Assembly: GCA_016284975.1 (NCBI GenBank)
Contig: JAEEPV010000174.1
Span: 1-21,787 of the forward strand
Reading direction: 5' to 3'
Length of the DNA: 21,787 nucleotides
From: Solobacterium sp.
GTDB taxonomy: Bacteria; Bacillota_I; Bacilli_A; Erysipelotrichales; Erysipelotrichaceae
In this document: positions 15,182 through 21,787 of the stretch, piece after piece
How positions within the stretch are numbered: the stretch's first letter is position 1
Layout: each line of letters opens with the position of its first letter
Program-made: the position numbers and the translations under genes
Notes under the pieces: model-generated
The model's input: the letters and a program-made list of their open reading frames with translations, nothing else
Database searches by the model: none
Told to the model about the DNA's origin: nothing

Positions 15182-15985
15182 ATGTTTGATGCAAAAGATT
15201 TCAGATTAGACGGCAAAGTTGCTCTTGTTACAGGCGCAAGCTATGGAATCGGATTTGCGATCGCTTCGGCATTTGCCAAGGCTGGCGCAACGATCTGCTT
15301 CTGTGACCTCAACCCGGATAAGAACGCAAAAGGTATTGAAGACTACAAGGCATTAGGCATTGATGCACACGGTTATGTGTGCAATGTCTGCGATGAAGCT
15401 CAGGTACAGGAAATGGTCAGGAAGATCGAAGAGGAAGTAGGAACCATCGATATTCTTGTCAACAATGCCGGCATCATCAAGCGCATTCCTATGACTGATA
15501 TGACTGCAGATGAGTTCCGTGCAGTGGTTGATGTTGACCTCAACGCACCGTTCATTGTCTCCAAGGCGGTTATCCCCGGCATGATCAAGAAGGGCCATGG
15601 AAAGATCATCAACATCTGTTCGATGATGTCTGAACTTGGAAGAGAAACAGTATCTGCTTACGCTGCCGCAAAGGGCGGACTCAAAATGCTTACCAAGAAC
15701 ATCTGCTCGGAATATGGAGAATACAACATTCAGTGCAATGGCATTGGCCCGGGCTATATTGCCACACCGCAGACAGCACCGTTAAGAGAGAAACAGCCGG
15801 ATGGTTCCAGACATCCGTTTGATCAGTTCATCGTCGCAAAAACACCGGCAGCGCGCTGGGGCACACCAGAAGATCTGCAGGGACCTGCAGTATTCCTGGC
15901 AAGCGACGCATCCAACTTCGTTAACGGTCATATCCTCTATGTTGATGGAGGAATCCTTGCATATATTGGCAAACAGCCGCAGTAA
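15182..15985 (+). CDS. kduD: SDR dehydrogenase, KduD/DhuD-like (2-dehydro-3-deoxy-D-gluconate 5-dehydrogenase)
   Basis: A 267-residue classical short-chain dehydrogenase/reductase. The cofactor motif TGASYGIG is at 17-24, NNAG at 94-97, catalytic Ser147, and YAAAK with Tyr160 and Lys164. The C-terminal NFVNGHILYVDGGILAYIGK is typical of enzymes annotated as gluconate 5-dehydrogenase or KduD. It should reduce 2,5-diketo-3-deoxygluconate to 2-keto-3-deoxygluconate (KDG), the step before KdgK. ATG 15182 has AGAGGAAG just upstream. A GTG at 15161, in the same frame, lacks a ribosome binding site and follows the operator directly. It is the first gene of the operon with kdgA and kdgK. Because the isomerase gene in the operon is DhuI-like, this SDR may be functionally DhuD. 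Family sure; exact substrate inferred from context. Confidence 0.85.
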   Translation: MFDAKDFRLDGKVALVTGASYGIGFAIASAFAKAGATICFCDLNPDKNAKGIEDYKALGIDAHGYVCNVCDEAQVQEMVRKIEEEVGTIDILVNNAGIIKRIPMTDMTADEFRAVVDVDLNAPFIVSKAVIPGMIKKGHGKIINICSMMSELGRETVSAYAAAKGGLKMLTKNICSEYGEYNIQCNGIGPGYIATPQTAPLREKQPDGSRHPFDQFIVAKTPAARWGTPEDLQGPAVFLASDASNFVNGHILYVDGGILAYIGKQPQ

Positions 15986-16003
15986 GAAAGAAGAGGGCTA
16001 AAC

Positions 16004-16645
16004 ATGTTTGAATCAATGAATGAGCAGATCGCTGCGTTCGGTGTTGTGCCGGTCGTAGTGCTGGAGAATGCGGAGGATGCGGAACCTCTTGCAAAAGCGC
16101 TTGTGGAAGCAGGGCTTCCGGTAGCGGAAGTTACGTTCCGTACTGCAGCGGCGGAAGAGAGCATCCGCCGGATGAGCAATGCATATCCTGACATGTGTGT
16201 GGGCGCCGGAACGGTGCTTTCCGTAGAACAGGTCGACCGTGCAGTTGCGGCAGGCGCAAAGTTCATCGTCAGTCCGGGTTTTGATCCGGAAGTCGTCGAC
16301 TACTGCATCGAAAAGAATATTCCGGTTTATCCGGGTCTGATCACACCGAGCGAGATGATTCAGGCGGTCAAGCGCGGACTTTCCGTTGTGAAGTTCTTCC
16401 CGGCGGAGCAGTTCGGCGGTGTCGCAACGATCAAAGCTATGACAGCAGCCTTTACAACGGTCAAAGTTATGCCGACCGGCGGAATCAGTGCGAAAAATCT
16501 CAAAGACTATCTGAGTTTTAACAAGATCGTTGCCTGCGGCGGAAGCTGGATGGTAAAAGGCGACATGATCAAGGCTGGGGAGTTTGAAAAGATCAAGGAA
16601 ATGACGAAAGAAGCAGTAGCTTTGGTAAAGGAGATCAGAGGCTGA
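16004..16645 (+). CDS. kdgA: KDPG aldolase (2-dehydro-3-deoxy-phosphogluconate aldolase)
   Basis: A 213-residue class I aldolase of the KDPG/KHG family that splits 2-keto-3-deoxy-6-phosphogluconate into pyruvate and glyceraldehyde 3-phosphate. Diagnostic residues are Glu42 in VAEVTFRT, the phosphate/ligand loop GAGTV at 67-71, SPGFDPEV at 90-97, and the Schiff-base lysine Lys130 in VVKFFPAE. GGISAKN appears near 158-164, and the length is typical. GAGGG precedes the ATG, 18 bases after kduD. The kdgK start follows only two bases after its stop, so the two are translationally close. It is the last step of the pathway assembled in this operon. The 4-hydroxy-2-oxoglutarate activity found in some relatives cannot be excluded. 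Confidence 0.93.
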   Translation: MFESMNEQIAAFGVVPVVVLENAEDAEPLAKALVEAGLPVAEVTFRTAAAEESIRRMSNAYPDMCVGAGTVLSVEQVDRAVAAGAKFIVSPGFDPEVVDYCIEKNIPVYPGLITPSEMIQAVKRGLSVVKFFPAEQFGGVATIKAMTAAFTTVKVMPTGGISAKNLKDYLSFNKIVACGGSWMVKGDMIKAGEFEKIKEMTKEAVALVKEIRG

Positions 16646-16647
16646 GT

Positions 16648-17745
16648 ATGAATCTGAATTTAAAACCAGAAGGAACATATACGTATGACGCAGTAAGTCT
16701 TGGTGAAGTTATGCTGAGACTGGATCCGGGAGAAGGCCGGATCCGCACTGCCCGTGAATTCCGGGCATGGGAAGGCGGCGGAGAATACAACGTCGTACGA
16801 GGCCTTCGTAAATGCTTCGGAATGAAGACAGCAGTTATTACTGCGTTTGCGGACAATGAAGTTGGTCGTTTGATGGAAGATTTCATCTGTCAGGGCGGCG
16901 TTGACACATCGCTCATCAAATGGATGAAGACAGACGGAATTGGCAGAATCTGCCGCAATGGCATTAACTTTACAGAACGCGGCTATGGCATCCGTGGTGC
17001 AGTAGGATGTTCTGACCGTTTCAATACCGCTATCTCCAAAGCTACAGCGGAGGATTTCGATTTCGAATATATCTTTGGCAAGCTCGGTGCCCGCTGGCTC
17101 CACACCGGCGGAATCTATGCGGCACTGTCAGAGACATCCTCAAAGACGGTTATCGATGCGATCAAGACGGCGAAGAAGTACGGTACACTGATTTCATACG
17201 ACCTGAACTACCGTCCGTCCATGTGGTCCGCAATCGGCGGTCAGGAAAAGGCACAGGAAGTTAATCGCGAGATTGCGAAGTATGTCGATGTCATGATCGG
17301 CAATGAAGAGGATTTCACCGCATGTCTTGGATTCCAGATCGAAGGCAACGATGAGAATCTCAAAGAGCTGAATCTTGAGGGTTATAAGAAAATGCTCAAC
17401 GAGGCGGTCAAGACCTATCCGAACTGGAAAGCCGTTGCGACTACGCTCCGTACGGTAAAGACAGCGACAGTCAATGACTGGAAGGCTATGTGTTATGCGG
17501 ATGGTGAAATCTACATGTCCAAGAGCTATGACGGACTTGAGATTCTCGACCGTGTCGGAGGAGGAGACTCCTTTGCGTCCGGACTCGTATTCGGTCTTAT
17601 GACAACCGGCGATCCGGAGGTTGCGGTGAATTACGGTGCAGCACATGGTGCACTGGCGATGACAACACCGGGTGACACCTCAATGGCGAACCGGAAAGAA
17701 GTGGAAGCGATAATGGGCGGCGCAGGTGCGCGTGTTCAGCGTTGA
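16648..17745 (+). CDS. kdgK: PfkB-family sugar kinase, 2-dehydro-3-deoxygluconokinase
   Basis: A 365-residue ribokinase/PfkB-family kinase predicted to phosphorylate KDG to KDPG with ATP. Signature 1 (WEGGGEYNVVRGLRKCFG) spans 41-58. The second signature DRVGGGDSFASG spans 301-312 with catalytic base Asp307 and the GGGD anion hole. ISYDLNYRPSMW at 182-193 is characteristic of the KdgK-type branch. It is somewhat longer than many KdgK proteins (about 310-340). The extra length appears to include the stretch around 228-260. Translation probably initiates through GGAGATCAGAGG at the 3' end of kdgA, two bases of gap remaining. Its placement between kdgA and the remaining operon genes strongly supports the substrate call. 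Confidence 0.9.
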   Translation: MNLNLKPEGTYTYDAVSLGEVMLRLDPGEGRIRTAREFRAWEGGGEYNVVRGLRKCFGMKTAVITAFADNEVGRLMEDFICQGGVDTSLIKWMKTDGIGRICRNGINFTERGYGIRGAVGCSDRFNTAISKATAEDFDFEYIFGKLGARWLHTGGIYAALSETSSKTVIDAIKTAKKYGTLISYDLNYRPSMWSAIGGQEKAQEVNREIAKYVDVMIGNEEDFTACLGFQIEGNDENLKELNLEGYKKMLNEAVKTYPNWKAVATTLRTVKTATVNDWKAMCYADGEIYMSKSYDGLEILDRVGGGDSFASGLVFGLMTTGDPEVAVNYGAAHGALAMTTPGDTSMANRKEVEAIMGGAGARVQR

Positions 17746-17770
17746 TCCGTTTAACGATTTAAACCCCAGG

Positions 17771-17796
17771 AACTGCGTGGGAGAACCTGCGCAGTT
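17771..17796 (+). terminator. Intra-operon hairpin between kdgK and the GltD-like gene
   Basis: AACTGCG (17771-17777) pairs exactly with CGCAGTT (17790-17796), and the inner TGGG/CCTG bases may extend the stem. The tail is only TTTTAA at 17795-17800, so it is at best a weak terminator. It may instead protect the upstream mRNA after processing and set the ratio of upstream to downstream gene products. Confidence 0.45.
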
Positions 17797-17822
17797 TTAA
17801 AAAGAGAAGGAGATCAGATGAT

Positions 17823-19139
17823 ATGGCACTGCATGTAATGGATGAAGCGAACCGATGTCTTGGCTGTAAGGTTCCCCGCTGTCAGCAGGGATGTCCGATT
17901 CACACAAACATTCCGGAAGTGATCCGCCTGCTGAAAGCCGGAAAACTGAATGACGCAGGATGGATGCTGTTTGAAAACAATCCGCTGACAACGGTATGCT
18001 CGCTGGTATGCAATCATGAAAAGCAATGCGAAGGCCACTGTGTTCGCGGAATCAAGGAGACCCCGGTACACTTCTCAATCATTGAGAATTACATCTCCAC
18101 CACTTATGCAAACCAGATGGTAGCCGGTCCGGCACCCTCCAATGGACGCAAAGCGGCAGTGATCGGGGCCGGGCCTTCCGGGATTACGATCGCGGTCATT
18201 CTCGCAAGGTATGGATATAAAATGACGATTTTTGACAGCCGTGACAAAATCGGTGGTGTCATGCGGTACGGAATTCCTGATTTCCGTCTTCCGGACAGCG
18301 TGCTGGATGACTTTGCTTACCGTCATCTGGAGCTGAAAGGAATTGAGTTCAGACCGAATACCTATATTGGAAATGCAATTACGATCGATGACCTCTTCCG
18401 TGATGGATATCAGAGTGTATTTGTAGGAGCCGGATTATGGAAGCCGAGAAGGCTGAACATCCGTGGTGAGAGTCTTGGACATGTCAGTTACGCGATCAAT
18501 TATCTGGCAAGTCCGAAAGCCTTCCATCTTGGTGATACCGTAATGATCATCGGAACTGGAAACTCCGCTATGGACTGTGCCCGTACTGCGGTACGCGGCG
18601 GTGCGCATCATGTTATATGCGTCAACCGCAGAGACAAGATCGCTGCCAGCCAGTATGAAGCCAGCTATGCAAAGCTGGAGGGTGTGGAATTCCTGATGAA
18701 CAAATGCACCCTGGAGATCCGCGAAGACGGACTGATCCTAGCGGACAGTGAAGTTACAGCAGAAGGAAAAGTTGTTCCGGTGAATGGAACGGAAAAGCTG
18801 TATCCGTGCGACAGCGTCATCATTGCCGCAAGCCAGGAAGCCGAAAGCAATCTTGTCTCAACCACAAAGGGAATCGACACCGAACGTTCCGGTCTTCTGA
18901 CCGTTGATGAAGATGGACGTACGAGCAGGCCGGGTGTGTTCGCAGCCGGAGACATGGTCAATGGTGCCCGAACAGTCGTAGAGGCGGTTGCGAATGGCAA
19001 AAAGGTGGCAGAAGCGATGCATCTTTACATGCAGAGTCTGCCGATGCCGGTGACGACGGAATATCCGGATGTGCCGAAAGCGGAATCTGTCGCTGCCTCA
19101 GCGCAGGCTGAGCAGATCCTGATTGTCGGAAACGGTTGA
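17823..19139 (+). CDS. GltD-like NAD(P)-binding iron-sulfur flavoprotein oxidoreductase
   Basis: A 438-residue protein of the glutamate synthase small-subunit / dihydropyrimidine dehydrogenase N-domain type. Residues 1-95 carry two cysteine clusters: C12, C15, C20, C24 (CLGCKVPRCQQGC) and C59, C63, C69, C73, expected to hold [4Fe-4S] centres. An FAD-binding GAGPSG is at 115-120. A second nucleotide motif, IIGTGNSAMDCARTA, is near 240-255, and the C-terminal FAD segment FAAGDMVNGARTVVEAVANGK is present. The start at 17823 is set by GAGAAGGAG at 17804-17812; the ATG at 17818 is out of frame and stops after six codons. No large glutamate synthase subunit is encoded nearby, so a glutamate role is doubtful. 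Its place in a KDG operon suggests an electron-transfer role tied to uronate metabolism, which is inference. Confidence 0.85.
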   Translation: MALHVMDEANRCLGCKVPRCQQGCPIHTNIPEVIRLLKAGKLNDAGWMLFENNPLTTVCSLVCNHEKQCEGHCVRGIKETPVHFSIIENYISTTYANQMVAGPAPSNGRKAAVIGAGPSGITIAVILARYGYKMTIFDSRDKIGGVMRYGIPDFRLPDSVLDDFAYRHLELKGIEFRPNTYIGNAITIDDLFRDGYQSVFVGAGLWKPRRLNIRGESLGHVSYAINYLASPKAFHLGDTVMIIGTGNSAMDCARTAVRGGAHHVICVNRRDKIAASQYEASYAKLEGVEFLMNKCTLEIREDGLILADSEVTAEGKVVPVNGTEKLYPCDSVIIAASQEAESNLVSTTKGIDTERSGLLTVDEDGRTSRPGVFAAGDMVNGARTVVEAVANGKKVAEAMHLYMQSLPMPVTTEYPDVPKAESVAASAQAEQILIVGNG

Positions 19140-19224
19140 TAAAAACACACAATGGACAACAGGATGCGCTGTCAAGGCATTCGTACAGCAGATCGGAATA
19201 TGTGAAAGAAAGAAGGAATGGAAA

Positions 19225-19881
19225 ATGAAAATCGCAATGATCAATGAATTCTCCCAGGCCGCAAAAAATGATACGATCCTCAGCTGCCTGAAAGAGGTAA
19301 CAGAGCCGATGGGGCATACGGTATACAATACCGGAATGTCTACGGAAGAGGCAGGTCTGCAGCTTGGAGAGCCTGGATATCTCACCTATCTGAATATCGG
19401 AGTACAGGCTGCACTGCTGCTGAACTCCGGTGCGGTCGACTTTGTTGTAACAGGATGCGGTACCGGACAGGGTGCACTCATGGCCTGCGATATGATGCCG
19501 GGGGTTGTCTGCGGTTATTGCATTGAGCCGAGTGATGCCTATCTGTTCATGCAGATCAACAACGGAAACGCACTTGCGCTTCCGTATGCGAAAGGATTTG
19601 GCTGGGGAGCAGATGTTAATCTGAAGAATATCTTCAACATCGCATTCAGCTCACCAAAAGGAATGGGCTATCCGAATGAGCCGGGCAGAAAGGAATCCCA
19701 GAACCGCAATGCGGCGAAACTGGTCGAAGTAAAAGCGGCCATCGCAAAACCCCTGCCAGAAGCACTGTCCGCAATGGATCAGGATGTCGTCCGGAAATCA
19801 CTGACTCCTCGTTTTCTGGAATGCTTCAGAGAAGGCTGCCAGGATCCGAAGCTGATGGAGCTGGTGGAGTCGTATCTCTAG
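19225..19881 (+). CDS. RpiB/LacAB-family isomerase, DhuI-like (4-deoxy-5-ketouronate isomerase)
   Basis: A 218-residue protein with the Rossmann-like RpiB/LacA/LacB fold. The N-terminus MKIAMINEFSQAAKN binds phosphate or substrate in this fold. GCGTGQGA at 77-84 corresponds to the active-site loop of RpiB, with Cys78 at the catalytic-base position. YCIEPSDAYLFMQINNGNAL (98-117) gives the family helix. It is longer than RpiB (about 150) and matches the size of streptococcal DhuI, an RpiB-fold enzyme that isomerises 4-deoxy-5-ketouronate. I chose ATG 19225 (AAGGA just upstream) over an in-frame ATG at 19123, which lies within the preceding gene. With kduD-like, kdgK and kdgA genes upstream, it would supply the isomerase step normally done by KduI, which is absent here. 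Function inferred from fold and context. Confidence 0.8.
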   Translation: MKIAMINEFSQAAKNDTILSCLKEVTEPMGHTVYNTGMSTEEAGLQLGEPGYLTYLNIGVQAALLLNSGAVDFVVTGCGTGQGALMACDMMPGVVCGYCIEPSDAYLFMQINNGNALALPYAKGFGWGADVNLKNIFNIAFSSPKGMGYPNEPGRKESQNRNAAKLVEVKAAIAKPLPEALSAMDQDVVRKSLTPRFLECFREGCQDPKLMELVESYL

Positions 19882-19898
19882 GCACAGGGAAATCATTA

Positions 19899-19923
19899 TT
19901 AACGGGATATTCCGTTCCGTTAA
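19899..19923. repeat. Inverted repeat after the isomerase gene
   Basis: TTAACGG (19899-19905) and CCGTTAA (19917-19923) are exact inverted copies. An inner AACGG-GATATT-CCGTT alternative overlaps them. No T-run follows, so a terminator is uncertain; a binding site or the hairpin ending the uronate operon are both possible. Confidence 0.4.
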
Positions 19924-19972
19924 AGTCTTAATTCCTGCCATAATACACAGTAAAAGAGCCAGCTGAACATTT

Positions 19973-20007
19973 GATATGATCCCGCCAAAGTAGACACACG
20001 AAATATA
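19973..20007 (+). repeat. Left terminal inverted repeat of the IS
   Basis: It begins TGATATGATCCCGCCA and continues AAGTAGACAC. The ten-base core and the AAATAT that follows match the right end. The outer 16 bases match at only seven positions, so the precise tip is uncertain by a few bases. Confidence 0.65.
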
Positions 20008-20040
20008 GAAAACGTGTATCTATGGAGGTGGGATTTCATC

Positions 20041-20760
20041 ATGGGAAGAAAACTAAAGGTTTCCTATGAGGACAAGATCAAGGCATGTGAGGATTATTTG
20101 AATGGAACTGCGTCAACCAAAGAAATTGCGGAACGGTTGAACCTGGGAACCAAAGGAAGAATAACTGTTCTAAGATGGACACATAAGTATCGTGAGTATG
20201 GGCCGGAATCATTAATAACAAAACTGAAGAACAATTCTTATACCAAAGAATTCAAGATCAATGCGGTAGAAGAGTATCTGTCAGGGAATGGATCAATAGA
20301 GCAGATAGCCAATAAATACCAAATACCTTCTCAAGAAACCTTGCGGAGGTGGATCGCCAAGTATAATGACCTTAAAGAGCTTGAGGACTATATTCCCAGG
20401 CCGGAGGTCTATCAGAAAATGGCATATCGCAAGAAAACAACGCAGGAAGAGCGTGAAGAGATCGTTAAGTACTGTATTGATCACGATAAGGATTACAAGA
20501 ATACCGCTGCTGTGTATGACGTCTCATACAGTCAGGTATACGGCTGGGTACAGAAGTACCTTGAGAAAGGCTCAGACGGTCTTACCGACAAACGTGGCAA
20601 GCGCAAGGAAGAGTCAGAGCTCACGGAGGTCGAAAAGCTTCGGCGGCAGAACAAGATCCTTGAGGCTAAGATCAGAGAACTTGAGATGGAGTCAGTCCTG
20701 TTAAAAAAAGTAGAGGAAATCGAAAGGAGGCGATCTTTTCAAAAGCGAAAAATGAAATAA
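20041..20760 (+). CDS. IS3-family transposase OrfA with three helix-turn-helix units
   Basis: A 239-residue DNA-binding protein of the IS. Three helix-turn-helix segments are visible at about 9-50 (STKEIAERLNLG), 68-108 (SIEQIANKYQIPSQETLRRW) and 136-172 (KNTAAVYDVSYSQVYGWVQKY). A leucine-rich coiled coil at about 193-228 probably serves dimerisation. It is longer than typical OrfA proteins (about 90-175). ATG 20041 is preceded by GGAGGTGGG at 20023-20031; an in-frame GTG at 20014 lies upstream of that site and is rejected. The 3' end contains AAAAAAA at 20703-20709, where a -1 slip would join it to OrfB. Alone it would act as a binding or regulatory protein; fused, it supplies terminal-repeat recognition. 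Confidence 0.88.
   Translation: MGRKLKVSYEDKIKACEDYLNGTASTKEIAERLNLGTKGRITVLRWTHKYREYGPESLITKLKNNSYTKEFKINAVEEYLSGNGSIEQIANKYQIPSQETLRRWIAKYNDLKELEDYIPRPEVYQKMAYRKKTTQEEREEIVKYCIDHDKDYKNTAAVYDVSYSQVYGWVQKYLEKGSDGLTDKRGKRKEESELTEVEKLRRQNKILEAKIRELEMESVLLKKVEEIERRRSFQKRKMK
20703..20710 (+). other. Candidate -1 programmed frameshift site (A7G)
   Basis: Seven A residues and a G are read as TTA AAA AAA GTA in the OrfA frame. A -1 slip moves ribosomes into the OrfB frame, which is open from here to 21752 without a stop. OrfB begins in that same -1 frame, as in other IS3 elements. A Shine-Dalgarno-like AAAGGAGG lies 13-20 bases downstream of the slip site. Confidence 0.7.
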
Positions 20761-20765
20761 AGTAT

Positions 20766-21752
20766 ATGGCGATGAAGGAACTGCACGAACAGGAAGGCTA
20801 CAGTATCAGCTGGATGTGCAGAAAGCTTGGAATCAATCGCGCAGCCTACTACAAATGGCTGAACCGCAAGATTCCGGCAAAAGAACAGGAAGATCTGGAA
20901 ATCGCGGAAAAGATCAAAGAATATCATGAACGCATGGGCGGCATCCTTGGATACCGGCGTATGACAATCTTCCTGAACAGACGCGAAGGAACGGATTACA
21001 GACCCAAACGGATACGCAGGATCATGGGAATCCTTGGCATTCATTCCTCGATCCGCAGAGTAAGGAAGTGCTGTACTGTAAGCAATAAGAAAGATCCAAA
21101 AGCAGACAATCTTCTCAAACGGAATTTCGAGGCATCAGCACCGAATGAGAAATGGACAACGGATGTCACAGAGTTCAAGGTTCCGGGAGGAAAAGGAAAG
21201 ATCTATCTCAGTGCGTTTATGGATCTTTATGACCGATTCATCGTTGCCTGGGCAGTAAGTGACCGCAATGACAATGCGCTTGTATTCGATACATTCAATA
21301 AGGCTATGGCAGCGAATCCGAATGCGTCCCCGCTGTTCCACAGTGACAGAGGATTCCAGTACACGAGCCTCGCATTCCGGAAACTGCTTACCGATCATTC
21401 CATGAAGCAGTCGATGTCCAGAGTGGCGTGCTGTATCGATAACGGGCCGCAGGAAGCATTCTGGGGCATCATGAAGACCGAGATGCCAAAGTTGTTCAGA
21501 TATCATGACAGAGATTCTCTGATCGAAGGAATCAGTAAATATATCAGCTTCTATAACAACGAACGATATCAGGAACGGTACGATTCCAAAACACCGATGG
21601 AAGTCCGTACGGAGGCATTACAAGCTGAAGAACCGATACTCTATCCGATTCCGGTCAACCTTAGAATCGAAAAATACAAACGGCACTTAACAGAATTGAA
21701 CGCAACAAAAAGCCCAACCGGATCAGCTCCGATTGGGCAGGCATTACTTTAG
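20766..21752 (+). CDS. IS3-family transposase OrfB (DDE integrase)
   Basis: A 328-residue catalytic part of the transposase. The N-terminal HTH_21-like region (SISWMCRKLGINRAAYYKWL at 13-32, then GYRRMTIFLNRR) is followed by the rve integrase core. The DDE residues are intact: Asp133 in WTTDVTEF, Asp194 in FHSDRGFQYT and Glu230 in GPQEAFWG. Asp194 and Glu230 are separated by 35 residues, the IS3-type DD(35)E spacing. FYNNERYQERYDSKTPMEV near 262-280 is the usual C-terminal block. The first ATG in frame is 20766, but no ribosome binding site sits close to it. The nearest AAAGGAGG (20723-20730) is about 36 bases away, so production as an OrfAB fusion by -1 frameshifting is more likely. No truncation is seen. 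Confidence 0.92.
   Translation: MAMKELHEQEGYSISWMCRKLGINRAAYYKWLNRKIPAKEQEDLEIAEKIKEYHERMGGILGYRRMTIFLNRREGTDYRPKRIRRIMGILGIHSSIRRVRKCCTVSNKKDPKADNLLKRNFEASAPNEKWTTDVTEFKVPGGKGKIYLSAFMDLYDRFIVAWAVSDRNDNALVFDTFNKAMAANPNASPLFHSDRGFQYTSLAFRKLLTDHSMKQSMSRVACCIDNGPQEAFWGIMKTEMPKLFRYHDRDSLIEGISKYISFYNNERYQERYDSKTPMEVRTEALQAEEPILYPIPVNLRIEKYKRHLTELNATKSPTGSAPIGQALL
21712..21738 (+). other. Stable hairpin in the 3' end of OrfB
   Basis: GCCCAACCGGA and TCCGATTGGGC pair with one C-A mismatch around a five-base loop, within the last codons of OrfB. No T-run follows. It may limit transcription passing through the IS end. Confidence 0.4.
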
Positions 21753-21787
21753 ATATTTTGGGTGTCTACTTGACAGGCCCCGGATCA
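21753..21787 (-). repeat. Right terminal inverted repeat of the IS
   Basis: It directly follows the OrfB stop. Its reverse complement begins TGATCCGGGGCCTGTC and continues AAGTAGACAC, matching the left repeat. It reaches the final base of the window, so it may be incomplete. Confidence 0.65.

Larger units (their letters stand above)
19973..21787 (+). mobile_element. IS3-family (IS150-like) insertion sequence
   Basis: An element of about 1.8 kb with an OrfA (helix-turn-helix) and an OrfB (DDE integrase), in the arrangement of IS3-family elements. The termini are imperfect inverted repeats: 19973-20007 against the reverse complement of 21753-21787, matching at 24 of 35 positions with a perfect core AAGTAGACAC and shared TGAT ends. 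The right repeat ends at the last base of the window, so the exact boundary and any target duplication cannot be checked. Both ORFs are intact, so the copy may be active. It lies just after the uronate operon and interrupts no recognisable gene. Confidence 0.85.

Noticed and set aside
16013..16678. 221-codon minus-strand open frame
   Set aside because: It is the antisense shadow of the clear KDPG aldolase gene; cysteine- and histidine-rich composition is typical of a shadow frame.
19123..19224. Longer N-terminus for the RpiB-like isomerase
   Set aside because: It would start inside the preceding gene, and the 34 extra residues do not resemble the family; AAGGA precedes ATG 19225.
1..21787. 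CRISPR arrays, tRNA or rRNA genes, catabolite-response elements
   Set aside because: I saw no regularly spaced repeats, cloverleaf or rRNA-like stretches, and no convincing cre match near the promoters examined; a motif scan would settle the last point.

Overview
The window looks like a chromosomal segment of a gut- or rumen-type low/mid-GC Gram-positive bacterium (Bacillota, in the Lachnospiraceae/Erysipelotrichia range). The reasons are strong AGGAGG-type ribosome binding sites, a DUF624 (YesL-like) membrane protein, LplB/LplC-type sugar permeases, and a gene set resembling the yte/yes rhamnogalacturonan region of Bacillus subtilis. Genus cannot be decided from the sequence alone. The theme is pectin, specifically rhamnogalacturonan I (RG-I) and oligogalacturonides.

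Region 1 (1-9738, + strand) is an uptake and depolymerisation cluster. It holds two ABC sugar permeases (the first cut by the window edge), then a strong hairpin just before the next ribosome binding site. After it come an SGNH/CE12 acetylesterase, an ABC exporter-type half-transporter, a DUF624 membrane protein, a GH105 unsaturated-uronyl hydrolase, a GH28 enzyme, a TIM-barrel sugar isomerase/epimerase-like protein and a GH43 glycosidase. None of the enzymes has a recognisable signal peptide, so imported oligosaccharides are probably dismantled in the cytoplasm. The block ends in a GAAA-tetraloop terminator at about 9846-9880.

Region 2 (10040-12823, - strand) is a two-gene unit: a second GH43 enzyme with an unusual N-terminal ankyrin-like region, followed by an AraC-family regulator. 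Divergent from it (12909-13583, +) is an unrecognised single-pass membrane-anchored protein, followed by a terminator and a Gfo/Idh/MocA dehydrogenase (13739-14863).

Region 3 (15102-19881, + strand) is a uronate catabolic operon with a good sigma-A-type promoter and a palindromic operator-like site at the predicted transcription start. Its genes encode a KduD/DhuD-like SDR, KdgA aldolase, KdgK kinase, a GltD-like flavoprotein without a partner large subunit, and an RpiB-fold isomerase resembling streptococcal DhuI. Together they convert the unsaturated uronate released by GH105 to pyruvate and glyceraldehyde 3-phosphate. DhuI would take the place of the usual KduI.

Region 4 (about 19973-21787) is an IS3-family (IS150-like) insertion sequence with an OrfA carrying three helix-turn-helix units, an A7 frameshift site, an intact DD(35)E OrfB and imperfect terminal inverted repeats. 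The second repeat ends exactly at the window edge. No tRNA, rRNA or CRISPR array was seen.
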